DNA of 64,000 nucleotides from Oscillatoriaceae cyanobacterium M7585_C2015_266 (GTDB lineage Bacteria; Cyanobacteriota; Cyanobacteriia; Cyanobacteriales; Oscillatoriaceae), in the NCBI GenBank assembly GCA_015295835.1, contig DVEG01000009.1, forward strand, positions 1 to 64,000, in the 5' to 3' direction. Each line of letters opens with the position of its first letter. Positions within the stretch are counted from its first letter, which is position 1. Shown piece by piece: positions 1-7,408 of this stretch. The position numbers and the translations under genes are program-made. The notes below the pieces were generated by a model, which ran no database searches, was not told where the DNA came from, and was given only the letters and a program-made list of their open reading frames with translations.

Positions 1-103
1 ACGAGCAAATTTACAAGCTCAATTAGATGAGGCTACTGCGGCACGAGCAAATTTACAAGCTCAATTAGATGAGGCTACTGCGGCACGAGCAAATTTACAA
101 GCG
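1..103 (+). repeat. 42-bp in-frame tandem repeat in coiled-coil gene
   Basis: Two identical 42-base units (1-42 and 43-84) and an 18-19 base partial third copy (85-103) encode the 14-residue unit RANLQAQLDEATAA. Identity at the DNA level, not only the protein level, points to recent unit duplication. The array may continue to the left of the window. Confidence 0.95.
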
Positions 104-517
104 CAGCTAATTACTATTCAAGAGCAATTGCAGAAAGTTGAAAAAGAGCGCGCTACTGTGCAAGCTCATTTAGATGAATCGAATGTAGAGCGTCAGAAAC
201 AGCATTTGCAGTTAGATGAGTTACAGGAGCGCGTGCAGCAATTGCAACAGGAGCGGGCGATTATACAATCTCAATTAGATAGTTCTAAAGCTGAATTGGC
301 TGCTGTTACCTCTCACTTGGAAAAGTTAAAGATTGAAGGGGCAGCAACAGCTTCAGAGTTAGAGAAAGTGAAAGCAGAAGGGGAGGCAGCGATTACTCAA
401 TTACAAAATGAATTATCGAATACGCGATCGCAAATGCCGACTCTGCGATTGATAGCCGTCGTGGCTCTTCTTATTGGTTCAACGATTGGCTGGTTTTTAT
501 CTGATTTCTTGAACTAA
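2..517 (+). CDS. Coiled-coil, tail-anchored membrane protein (C-terminal part)
   Basis: The frame is open from the left edge of the window, so the gene starts upstream; the first internal Met is at 128 but the coiled coil reads through it. The visible 171 residues are almost entirely Ala/Glu/Gln/Leu heptads. They begin with a 14-residue repeat (RANLQAQLDEATAA) repeated almost exactly. They end in one hydrophobic segment (LIAVVALLIGSTIGWFL) with only a few residues after it, giving a C-terminal membrane anchor. No enzymatic motif is visible. A structural or tethering role is inference from composition only. Its N-terminal domain, which could identify the family, lies outside the window. Confidence 0.8.
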   Translation, partial: RANLQAQLDEATAARANLQAQLDEATAARANLQAQLITIQEQLQKVEKERATVQAHLDESNVERQKQHLQLDELQERVQQLQQERAIIQSQLDSSKAELAAVTSHLEKLKIEGAATASELEKVKAEGEAAITQLQNELSNTRSQMPTLRLIAVVALLIGSTIGWFLSDFLN

Positions 518-705
518 ATAATTTAGTCAATCAAACCAGTACAAATGGCATCGGGAGATTTTATAATACTTTCCGGTGCCGCACTTTACTAAGCTGCTAG
601 AATCATTATAAAAAACAAAGAGTAATTTTTGCAAACCATTGTAGCGCCCATCCCCTAATTCCCCAATTCGGTAACTTTTCAACCCACTCTCCAGAATAAT
701 CTAGA

Positions 706-740
706 CAAAAAACTAGAAATATTCCCAGGCTCAGCCCGGG
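706..740 (-). terminator. Probable intrinsic terminator after aroF
   Basis: Read on the minus strand just past the aroF stop, a hairpin (724-740, arms CCCGGGC and GCCTGGG with one G-T pair and a TGA loop) is followed by a T-rich stretch ending in TTTTTT. The position fits the end of the aroF transcript. Confidence 0.55.
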
Positions 741-755
741 AAGGAAGAAAAAATA

Positions 756-1613
756 TTATGCCACAGCCAATTGACGCTGTGGTTCAACAATCGGCACGTG
801 TCGCCCAACTGCTGCCGCTACAGAGCGCAAACTATGTACTAATTCCACCATTTCTTGGAGTGCTAAAGCCTGTCGGGCGTCAGAAACAGATTTTTCTGGT
901 TGCGGATGACACTCAATCATTAGCCCATCTGCGCCTGCCGCTACTGCAGCCCGCGCTAAAGCAGCTACCAATTCTCGCTTGCCGGCAGCGTGAGAGGGAT
1001 CGACAACTATCGGTAAGTGTGTCAGTTGTTTAAGAGCCACAACTGCGCCCAAATCTAGCACGTTTCTGGTGTAGTTATCGAAACTGCGGATGCCTCGCTC
1101 GCAGAGAATTACGTTGGGGTTGCCATGGCTGAGAATATATTCTGCGGCGAAAATGAATTCTTCAATCGTTGCTGCTAGCCCGCGTTTGAGCATTACTGGT
1201 TTATTAGTTTTTCCTACTGCTTTGAGCAAATCGAAGTTTTGCATATTGCGACTGCCAATTTGGAGCATATCGGCGTGGGCAACGATACTTTCGATTTGAG
1301 CGATCGCCATTACTTCTGTGACGACGGGGATATTGTAACGTTGCCGCACAGCGTCTAAAATTTTTAACCCCGCATCTCCCAAACCTTGGAAAGCGTAGGG
1401 GGAGGTGCGGGGTTTATAGACGCCGCCACGCAACATTTGAACCGGGGCAGCAGCAAGATGGCGGGCGACTTGTTCCATTTGCTCAAGGCTCTCGACGGCG
1501 CAGGGACCCGCGATGATTAGCAAATCTTTTCCGCCGACGCTGACGCCTTCTGATATTTTAATCGTTGTTTGGTGTTCGGAATTAGTTTTGAGTGCGAGCT
1601 TAGCGCTGAACAT
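756..1613 (-). CDS. aroF: 3-deoxy-7-phosphoheptulonate (DAHP) synthase
   Basis: Catalyses condensation of phosphoenolpyruvate with erythrose-4-phosphate, the first committed step of the shikimate pathway to Phe, Tyr and Trp. At 285 residues it is a type I-beta/KDO8PS-like enzyme. Recognisable blocks are AGPC with the metal-ligand Cys at residue 38, the GGVYKPRTSPYAFQGLG substrate loop with Lys67, CERGIRSF, the DPSHAAGKR motif and ECHPQPEKSVSDARQAL. There is no N-terminal ferredoxin-like or chorismate-mutase regulatory domain, so control by feedback binding is not evident from the sequence. The start is set by AAAGGAG eight bases upstream of ATG. An intrinsic terminator ends about 30 bases before this start, and a tandem attenuator precedes the gene (separate entries). 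Confidence 0.93.
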   Translation of the reverse strand: MFSAKLALKTNSEHQTTIKISEGVSVGGKDLLIIAGPCAVESLEQMEQVARHLAAAPVQMLRGGVYKPRTSPYAFQGLGDAGLKILDAVRQRYNIPVVTEVMAIAQIESIVAHADMLQIGSRNMQNFDLLKAVGKTNKPVMLKRGLAATIEEFIFAAEYILSHGNPNVILCERGIRSFDNYTRNVLDLGAVVALKQLTHLPIVVDPSHAAGKRELVAALARAAVAAGADGLMIECHPQPEKSVSDARQALALQEMVELVHSLRSVAAAVGRHVPIVEPQRQLAVA

Positions 1614-1643
1614 TGTTTTACTCCTTTTAATAAACGGGTGGAT

Positions 1644-1674
1644 AAAAAAATCCCGGAACCTTTCGAGTTCCGGG
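1644..1674 (-). terminator. Attenuator terminator 2 of aroF leader
   Basis: A perfect 8-base stem, CCCGGAAC/GTTCCGGG, with a 7-base loop followed by seven T residues on the minus strand. It ends about 30 bases upstream of the aroF ATG, so it can only make sense as a conditional terminator of the leader. Confidence 0.9.
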
Positions 1675-1714
1675 CGGTACTTTTCAGCAACATGACAAAC
1701 CTTACCCAGAACTC
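1665..1714 (-). promoter_or_regulatory. Antiterminator hairpin 2
   Basis: On the transcript GAGTTCTGGG (1714 to 1705) pairs with CCCGGAACTC (1674 to 1665), ten pairs with one G-U. The 3' arm overlaps the 5' arm of terminator 2 (1667-1674) over eight bases, so only one of the two can form. Confidence 0.78.
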
Positions 1715-1767
1715 AGGGTGGGCCAAAAGTAAAATCGGTAAAACCAGTTTTGATTGAAGGTTGTCAT
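1702..1767 (-). CDS. Aromatic leader peptide 2 of aroF
   Basis: A 21-codon ORF, ATG at 1767 and TAA at 1702-1704, located after terminator 1. It carries WFYRFYFW (seven aromatic residues in eight) in its middle and ends PTLSSG. The final codons, from the CTG to the GGG before the stop, contain arm 1 (1705-1714) of the second antiterminator. It has the same logic as leader 1 but no sequence similarity beyond the aromatic run, so the second unit is not a simple recent duplication. Confidence 0.87.
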   Translation of the reverse strand: MTTFNQNWFYRFYFWPTLSSG

Positions 1768-1795
1768 TGTTGCCGTTGTTTCGCTTGTTGTCTTG

Positions 1796-1830
1796 AAAAA
1801 ATAAAAAACCGCAGTATTTATTCTGCGGTT
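1796..1830 (-). terminator. Attenuator terminator 1 of aroF leader
   Basis: On the minus strand an 8-base perfect stem, AACCGCAG (1830-1823) with CTGCGGTT (1814-1807), and an 8-base loop are followed by a T-rich tract (TTTTTTATTTTTT). It overlaps antiterminator 1 by four bases. Confidence 0.85.
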
Positions 1831-1874
1831 CACCGAGGTTTTCCATGGTAAATTACATTCACTCTCGGTGAACC
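1827..1874 (-). promoter_or_regulatory. Antiterminator hairpin 1
   Basis: A perfect 11-base inverted repeat: GGTTCACCGAG as read on the transcript (1874 to 1864) pairs with CTCGGTGAACC (1837 to 1827). The 3' arm shares positions 1827-1830 with the terminator stem, so the two hairpins exclude each other. Confidence 0.8.
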
Positions 1875-1918
1875 TGTCTAAACCACCAAAAATAAAAGTA
1901 AGATTTACTGCTAGACAT
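1859..1918 (-). CDS. Aromatic leader peptide 1 of aroF
   Basis: A 19-codon ORF, ATG at 1918 and TGA at 1859-1861. After MSSSKS it encodes seven aromatic residues in a row, YFYFWWF, then RQVHRE. Its last codons, CAG GTT CAC CGA GAG, contain arm 1 (1864-1874) of the antiterminator that follows. There is no obvious Shine-Dalgarno sequence, which is common in cyanobacteria. A run of seven aromatic codons mixing all three amino acids is very unlikely by chance directly upstream of DAHP synthase and is what a sensor of total aromatic tRNA charging needs. Confidence 0.87.
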   Translation of the reverse strand: MSSSKSYFYFWWFRQVHRE

Positions 1919-1952
1919 TGGCAAAATTTTACCACTATACTACTATAGGCAT

Positions 1953-1981
1953 ACCTTAGCAAAGGTTTTCTGTTTTGTCAA
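1953..1981 (-). promoter_or_regulatory. Promoter of the aroF leader
   Basis: On the minus strand TTGACA (1976-1981) is separated by exactly 17 bases from TAAGGT (1953-1958). This places transcription start near 1946, about 28 bases before the first leader ORF. It lies just after the end of the upstream dehydratase gene, so aroF has its own promoter. Confidence 0.65.
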
Positions 1982-2020
1982 CCCCCAAGAACCCTTAATC
2001 TCCTAATCCCGACAACCCCT

Positions 2021-2998
2021 TTATCTTGCCAGTGCCCGAATATCTACATTTCCGCCGCTGATAATTACTCCTACTCGCTTGCCGACAGCTTTAACGACGC
2101 CTTCCAACAATGCTGCTGCCGCTAATACTCCTGTCGGCTCGACAACTATTTTCATTCTCTCCCAGATAAAAAAAGTCGTTTTTAAAATTGCTTCCTCGGA
2201 TACCGTTACCATGTCGTCAACATAATGTAATATCAGAGGAAAGGTTAACTTGCCTAGAGAAGGTGTGCGAGCGCCGTCAGCAATGGTATCGGGATTGTGA
2301 ATTACTTGCAAAGTTTGGCTGTAAAATGAGCGCGTCGCGTCATCTGCTTGTGCCGGCTCTACGCCTATCACGCGGCACTGGGGAGAAAGGGTTTTTGCTG
2401 CGAGCGCACTACCTGATAGTAAGCCTCCGCCTCCACAGCAAACTAATAATAAATCTAACTCTCCCACTTCCTCAAATAATTCTTTTGCTGCCGTTCCTTG
2501 TCCTGCGATTACCTCTATTTTATCATAAGGCGGTACGATTGTCAATCCCCTTTGTGCAGCAATTTTCTCACCTAATTCTTGACGGTTGTTTTCTGCGCGA
2601 GCGTAAAGGATTATTTCGGCTCCATAACTGCGCGTTGCTGCAAGTTTGACAGTGGGAGCGTCTTCTGGCATAATAATTGTAGCTGGTATATTGAGCAATT
2701 TTCCAGCTAATGCGATCGCTTGAGCATGATTACCCGAAGAATACGTTAAAACCCCACATCGTTTTTGTTCTTCTGAAAGTTGGGATAGGGCATTATAGGC
2801 GCCACGAAACTTAAACGAACCCGTTCGCTGAAAGTTTTCGCATTTAAAAAATACTCTTGCTTGAGTAATTTCATTTACCGTTGCAGAAGTCATCACTGGA
2901 GTTTGGCAAACTACTCCGTACAATCGGCGTGCAGATGCTTCGATGTCTGCATAAGAAACTGACAATGGGAGTGATGCTGTAGAGCGATAATCTGTCAT
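2021..2998 (-). CDS. PLP-dependent threonine/serine dehydratase family protein
   Basis: Fold-type II PLP enzyme of 325 residues. The Schiff-base lysine sits in SFKFRGAYNAL (Lys63), followed by the phosphate/Asn loop SSGNHAQA and the glycine loop CGGGGLLSG. The length is that of the short enzymes (catabolic threonine dehydratase, serine racemase, threo-3-hydroxyaspartate ammonia-lyase). There is no C-terminal ACT-like regulatory domain as in biosynthetic IlvA, so feedback control by isoleucine is unlikely. Substrate cannot be fixed from sequence: Thr, Ser or hydroxyaspartate deamination are all possible. It is upstream of aroF on the same strand but separated from it by a promoter, so co-transcription is not required. 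Confidence 0.85.
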   Translation of the reverse strand: MTDYRSTASLPLSVSYADIEASARRLYGVVCQTPVMTSATVNEITQARVFFKCENFQRTGSFKFRGAYNALSQLSEEQKRCGVLTYSSGNHAQAIALAGKLLNIPATIIMPEDAPTVKLAATRSYGAEIILYARAENNRQELGEKIAAQRGLTIVPPYDKIEVIAGQGTAAKELFEEVGELDLLLVCCGGGGLLSGSALAAKTLSPQCRVIGVEPAQADDATRSFYSQTLQVIHNPDTIADGARTPSLGKLTFPLILHYVDDMVTVSEEAILKTTFFIWERMKIVVEPTGVLAAAALLEGVVKAVGKRVGVIISGGNVDIRALAR

Positions 2999-3014
2999 AA
3001 AAAATCAGTATTAA

Positions 3015-3608
3015 TTAACCTAAGTATAAACTAAATTCTGGCAAGACTTCCTTTCCCGATAAGTCTGTCGGTAGATTTCTCACTTCTACCTTATGCCCTA
3101 GGCGATAAATTTCTACTTGCTGCTGTAGGGGATTAATCAGCCATCCTAATTTTACTCCAGCTTCTAGATATTCTTGCATTTTGTCTCGGAGCATTTCTAG
3201 GGAATCGGTTTCTGAGCGCAATTCGATGACAAAATCTGGGGCAATTGGGGGAATTTTCCGTCTTTCTTCTGTTAGAGGCCAACGTCCCCTACGAATCCAA
3301 GCTACATCCGGAGAGCGATGCCATTTGGTAGTTTAAACATTGTAGACGAACTGAAGGTAAATCCTAGTTTTGTTTTTCGATTCCAAATCACTAAATCTGC
3401 AATTAACTCTGATTCTCGATTGCCGCTTTCTACCAGGAGACATTATAATTAAATTTCCTGTCTTGGTAATTTCAAATTTAAAATTTTGATTTTGCTGACA
3501 AAGCTGATAAAATTGAGTATCTGTCAGGTGGACGGTTTCTATTTTTAATGTTAAAGGTTTAGTTAACATAAAGCCATTTGTTGGTTTGACAATTATTTCT
3601 GTCGCCAA
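3015..3608 (-). pseudogene. Uma2-family (DUF820) endonuclease-like gene, frameshifted
   Basis: Two fragments in different frames make one Uma2-type protein. 3333-3608 gives the N-terminal part (MATEIIVKPTNGFMLTKPLT...) and 3015-3221 gives the C-terminal part (RSETDSLEMLRDKMQEYLEAG...GWLINP...VEIYRLG). Between them the frames still read recognisable blocks (LPNG, SPDVAWIRRGRWPLTEER) but need at least two frame changes. The family has a PD-(D/E)XK-like fold and is highly amplified in cyanobacteria; its role is unknown. The 5' end overlaps the 3' end of the WD40 kinase by 16 bases. Confidence 0.8.
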
Positions 3609-5674
3609 ATTTTTATTGTTGAGTCGCCGCTACCAGAGGCGATCGCATTTCCATCAGCACTGAAAGCGATTGATTCCACCCAACGGGAGTGCCCGGAAAG
3701 AGTTTGCAAAATTTCGCCAGATTTCAAATTCCAGAGAGTAATTTTTCCTGACAAACTGCCAGAGGCGAGTACTTGCCCATCAGGGCGGAAAGCAACCGAA
3801 TAAACACTTCCTGTTTGCCTAGGTAAAATACGTACAATAGAACATTGCCGTTTATTAGTGCGACAATCCTTGCCGACATTCCATAATTTAATAGTTCTAT
3901 CGCCGCTGCCGGAAGCGAGAGTATTGCCGTCGGGGCTAAAAGCGACAGTATAAACGATACCGGAATGCCCAGAAAGAGTTGCTAGCAAAGAGCCATCGTT
4001 GCGATTCCATAGTTTGATTGTACCGTCTTCACTGCCGGAAGCCAGCAAAGCGCCATCGGGGCTAAAAGCGACAGAGCGCACGCTGCCGGTGTGCCCAAAG
4101 AGAGTAGCTTGCAGGGAGCCGCTAGCTAAATCCCAGAGTTTGACGGTAGCATCTTCATTGCCAGAAGCGAGCGCTTTTCCATCAGGGCTAATTGCCACTG
4201 ACGCCACACCTTCTATATTTTTCGGCAGACTGTAGAGGAGTTCGCCAGTTTGCAGGTTCCAGACTTTGATTGTACCGCCATAACTATTACTGCCGCTCAC
4301 CAATATCTTACCGTCGCCAGCGATAGCCACTGCCGAAACCAACTCTTCTGCTTTTAAATGCTCCTTGAGCGTAAGCAATAATTCGCCGCTGTTAAAATCC
4401 CAAATTTTGATAGTAGTGTCAAAACTACCGGAAACGAGGATTCGATTGTCAGGGCTGATGGCCACTGAGCGGACATCTAGGGAATGCCCGGATAGGGTTT
4501 TTGCCAGCTTAAATTTTTTTTCGGAAACAGTAGTTTGTGCAGGCTGAGCGGAGAGATTATTATTAAATGGTTTTTTTTCCTCTACTGGTAGCGGCAGAGA
4601 CATTATTTTTGTATCAGAGTCGAGGTTAGGATTGAAGCGAGGGATAAAATACCCATAAATCACGACTTGTCCGACTCCCAGACATCCCACCAGAGCGAGT
4701 GCTCCCATTGTCAGCCATTTTTCCTTTATTGAAAACTTCTGAAAACCAGGAGTAGGCGACTTTGCAAGTTGTAGTGAAGAATTTTTCAATTCAGCCAAAC
4801 GCTGCAATATCACCTCAGTATTAGGAGGGCGCTGCCCAGGCAAGCGTGCCATCAGTTCGTCGATAAAATCGGCAAATGGCTCACTTACCTGAGGAGCGCT
4901 TTCTCGCCAGTGTAATTTATCGGTACTGACGTCGTAAAAGTCAAGCGGGTGCTTGCCAGTGAGTAGGTGTACAAAAGTACGCCCGATAGCAAAAAAGTCA
5001 GATTGGGGCAAGGTATGTCCACTATCTTGTTCTGGAGGTGTGTAGCCTTTAGAAGCTACTACGGTGCCTTTTTGCCCAACTCCCATTTTAGCGAGATAGG
5101 TGCTGGTGACTTCTCTAGCGCTACCAAAGTCGATGAGCACTATTTGACCATTTGGGCGCAGCATGATATTAGCGGGTTTAATATCCCGGTGAAAAAATTT
5201 TAGTTGGTGTACTTTATGTAAAATTTCTGCCAGTTGTTGTAGCCAGTCGAGTGCTTGTTCTTGGGTGATTGGTTTATTATCTCTGGCGTAGAGCCATTCT
5301 TCTAAATTGGGGCCATTAATTTTCTCCATTACCAGACAGTGTAGCGGTTGTCGGTGATTTTTCGGGGTGAATGTGAAATATCCATCCGGTTCTACTTTGG
5401 GAATTCCCTGATGTTTCAGACGGCTTAATAACTCTGCTTCTTTTTTGAATAGGGAAATTGCTTTCGGCTCTGTGAGTTGAAGTACTTTGAGAACTTTACG
5501 CTCGCCGCGCTCGTCTATTTCGTAAGTTTTAGCAAATCCCCCTTCTGCGAGCAAGCGTATAACTCGATAACGCCCTTGCAGCACCAGCTGGGAGCCACAG
5601 TGACGGCAGATGCGATTTGTGGCGTGCAAGGGATCGGCTTGTTTGGGGCAGTTGGGATTAATACAATAGCTCAT
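3593..5674 (-). CDS. Ser/Thr protein kinase with WD40 repeats
   Basis: 693 residues. Order: N-terminal zinc ribbon (CINPNCP...CRHCG), a Hanks-type kinase domain at about 33-290 with HRDIKPANIM and DFGSARE intact, one transmembrane segment (about 320-345, LTMGALALVGCLGVGQVVIYGYF), then about seven WD40 blades to the C-terminus (DGTIKLW, DSTIKIW). The kinase is therefore predicted to be cytoplasmic and active, with the propeller on the other side of the membrane or, if the segment is not inserted, free in the cytoplasm. This architecture is common in filamentous cyanobacteria; targets are unknown. Confidence 0.9.
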   Translation of the reverse strand: MSYCINPNCPKQADPLHATNRICRHCGSQLVLQGRYRVIRLLAEGGFAKTYEIDERGERKVLKVLQLTEPKAISLFKKEAELLSRLKHQGIPKVEPDGYFTFTPKNHRQPLHCLVMEKINGPNLEEWLYARDNKPITQEQALDWLQQLAEILHKVHQLKFFHRDIKPANIMLRPNGQIVLIDFGSAREVTSTYLAKMGVGQKGTVVASKGYTPPEQDSGHTLPQSDFFAIGRTFVHLLTGKHPLDFYDVSTDKLHWRESAPQVSEPFADFIDELMARLPGQRPPNTEVILQRLAELKNSSLQLAKSPTPGFQKFSIKEKWLTMGALALVGCLGVGQVVIYGYFIPRFNPNLDSDTKIMSLPLPVEEKKPFNNNLSAQPAQTTVSEKKFKLAKTLSGHSLDVRSVAISPDNRILVSGSFDTTIKIWDFNSGELLLTLKEHLKAEELVSAVAIAGDGKILVSGSNSYGGTIKVWNLQTGELLYSLPKNIEGVASVAISPDGKALASGNEDATVKLWDLASGSLQATLFGHTGSVRSVAFSPDGALLASGSEDGTIKLWNRNDGSLLATLSGHSGIVYTVAFSPDGNTLASGSGDRTIKLWNVGKDCRTNKRQCSIVRILPRQTGSVYSVAFRPDGQVLASGSLSGKITLWNLKSGEILQTLSGHSRWVESIAFSADGNAIASGSGDSTIKIWRQK

Positions 5675-6095
5675 TGACGATTATACTCCTATAAAATTTG
5701 GGTTGTTGGCTTTGTCTATACATCCCAAAACTCCCTTAATAATCAATATTATCAAACTCAAAGGCTGGATACTGCCTCCGTCAAACGGATAATTTATTTG
5801 CAGATTCTTAAACCATTTTTGTTATTGGTGAGAATGACAATTGCCTTTTTCAGATTTTTCGCTCCTTGGGCAAAAATTTTAAATATCCAGAGCAGCATTT
5901 GTGTTATACTTGCTTCTGCAGTAGCTGTTTCTATTTTGCCAAAACAAGAACTCCAGATAATTTTACCGTATTTTATTAGAGCGATCGCAATTCAATAATT
6001 ATAGGAAATATAAATTCTTGTAAATGCGAGGGAGCAGAAAAGGCAACTAAGAAATTTTTATTTTAGATTTGAAAAGAAAAAGATATGAGAGAACC
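5675..6095. other. Intergenic region before the efflux adaptor
   Basis: It holds divergent upstream sequence for the WD40 kinase and the RND adaptor. A TTG-started frame at 5798-5998 encodes 66 hydrophobic residues, but it has no ribosome binding site and ends in a GCGATCGC palindrome, so I do not call it a gene. No clear promoter or hairpin was found. Confidence 0.5.
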
Positions 6096-7394
6096 ATGTT
6101 GCAGACAAAACATATCAAAGTCACCATTTTGCAGGTGGGAATATTAATCGCTTTGCAGGGGTGCAGCCTTATACCGAAAACAGAAACCCAGACACAAACA
6201 CCTTCATCAGGTGTGCAGAGAAGAGAGAGGGCGACAGCGGTAGACGCAGCCAGCGCGCAAATAGGCTCGCTGCGAGAAGAAAGAGAATACACCGGAACAA
6301 CACTACCTATGCGAATTGTATCAGTGCGAGCGCAAGTAGAAGGGAGACTGCTAGAGCTAAACACCGATGTAGGGGAGCGCGTAATCAAAGGCAACATCCT
6401 TGCCCGACTAGACGACAGAATATTAGAAACTGCCGTCACCCAAGCCGAAGCCGAACTCGCCTCGCGGCTTTCAGAATTGGCACGTGCCGAAACCCAAGTA
6501 GCCAATGCCCGCACCGCAGTCGAACAAGCGCGTATCCAATGGCAGCAAGCCGAATCAGACGCAGCCCGGTTACAATTACTTGCTCGAGAAGGAGCAATTT
6601 CTGAACAACTTGCCGAACAAGCTCAGACGAAAGCGCAAACAGCCAAACAAGCCCTACGCTCTGCTGAAGTACAAGTGCGAACCGAAAAACAAGCGGTAGC
6701 AGCCGCCAAAGCCAGAGTCGATGCCCAACGCGCCGTCATTGAGCAAGCAAGAGAGCGTCGCTCTTACGCCCTTATCACTGCTCCCATCACCGGCACAGTT
6801 GTAGAAAAAGTCACAGAGCCGGGAAATCTAGTGCAGCCAGGGGGTGAAATTGTCAAAATTGGCGACTTCAGCTCAGTTAAAGTAATAGTTCAAGTTTCAG
6901 AATTAGAACTAAACCAGGTGCGAATTGGGCAGTTGGTGCCGGTGCGTTTAGATGCCTTTCCCGAAAAGCGTTTTCAGGGAGAAGTGATTCGCATTTCACC
7001 ACAAGCCGATCCCATAGCTCGCTTGGTACCGGTAGAGCTATCTATTGCTAATCCTGACGAGCAAATAAGCAGCGGGTTGCTAGCGCGGGTGAAATTTGCC
7101 CCTACTGGCAGCGAGCGCATAATCATACCTGAAACAGCCCTACAAGGCTCTAGACAGGGTGGAGAGCGTCAAGGCAGACAAACTCGCTCTCAAGGAACGA
7201 TATTTATAATCACCGAAGAAGGGAAAAAGACCAAAGTATTAGCGCGTTCAGTGCAGCTAGGCGCTCGCGCTAATGGGCAAGTAGAAATTCTTTCAGGATT
7301 AAATCCCGGCGAGCGTTATGTAATCCGCAGTGAGAAACCCTTAAAAGACGGGGATGCCGTGCGTTTGAGTGTACTTTCAGAAAAATCAAGATAA
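6096..7394 (+). CDS. RND efflux periplasmic adaptor (MFP/HlyD family) lipoprotein
   Basis: Links an inner-membrane RND pump to an outer-membrane channel. The ATG at 6096, preceded by GAGAGA, is preferred over the in-frame TTG at 6069 because it gives a clean signal: a hydrophobic stretch ending LQGC, a lipobox with an unusual Gln at -2. Then come the barrel-lipoyl half (VSVRAQVEGRLLELNTDVGERV), a long Ala/Gln/Glu-rich coiled-coil hairpin, the second lipoyl half (ITAPITGTVVEKVTEPGNLVQPGGEI) and the beta-barrel/membrane-proximal domains. The likely partner pump is at 11065, on the same strand beyond two minus-strand kinases. Confidence 0.88.
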   Translation: MLQTKHIKVTILQVGILIALQGCSLIPKTETQTQTPSSGVQRRERATAVDAASAQIGSLREEREYTGTTLPMRIVSVRAQVEGRLLELNTDVGERVIKGNILARLDDRILETAVTQAEAELASRLSELARAETQVANARTAVEQARIQWQQAESDAARLQLLAREGAISEQLAEQAQTKAQTAKQALRSAEVQVRTEKQAVAAAKARVDAQRAVIEQARERRSYALITAPITGTVVEKVTEPGNLVQPGGEIVKIGDFSSVKVIVQVSELELNQVRIGQLVPVRLDAFPEKRFQGEVIRISPQADPIARLVPVELSIANPDEQISSGLLARVKFAPTGSERIIIPETALQGSRQGGERQGRQTRSQGTIFIITEEGKKTKVLARSVQLGARANGQVEILSGLNPGERYVIRSEKPLKDGDAVRLSVLSEKSR

Positions 7395-7408
7395 ATCCAA
7401 ATCTAAGC

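Larger units (their letters stand above)
1614..1981 (-). promoter_or_regulatory. aroF leader: tandem ribosome-mediated attenuators
   Basis: Read 1981 to 1614. A promoter is followed by leader ORF 1, an antiterminator/terminator pair, leader ORF 2, a second antiterminator/terminator pair, then the aroF ribosome binding site. In each unit the last codons of the leader ORF form arm 1, which can pair with arm 2; arm 2 overlaps the 5' arm of the terminator. A ribosome that finishes the leader peptide would mask arm 1 and let the terminator form. A ribosome stalled on the aromatic codons would leave arm 1 free and favour read-through. Sequence and pairing are direct observation; the mechanism is inferred from the known trp/phe attenuators of other bacteria. 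Confidence 0.88.

Noticed and set aside
1807-1838. T-box riboswitch: the aroF leader contains GGTGAACCGCAG next to a terminator, resembling the T-box GGTGGAACCGCG
   Set aside because: The tRNA-acceptor-binding TGGN bulge is absent and the segment pairs perfectly with the end of the upstream leader ORF. The aromatic leader peptide explains the structure better.
1517-1846. 109-codon minus-strand ORF across the aroF start and leader
   Set aside because: It runs through both leader ORFs and terminators in another frame and into aroF; it is a shadow.
5798-5998. 66-codon hydrophobic plus-strand ORF
   Set aside because: TTG start, no ribosome binding site, no family resemblance; likely chance in an AT-rich spacer.
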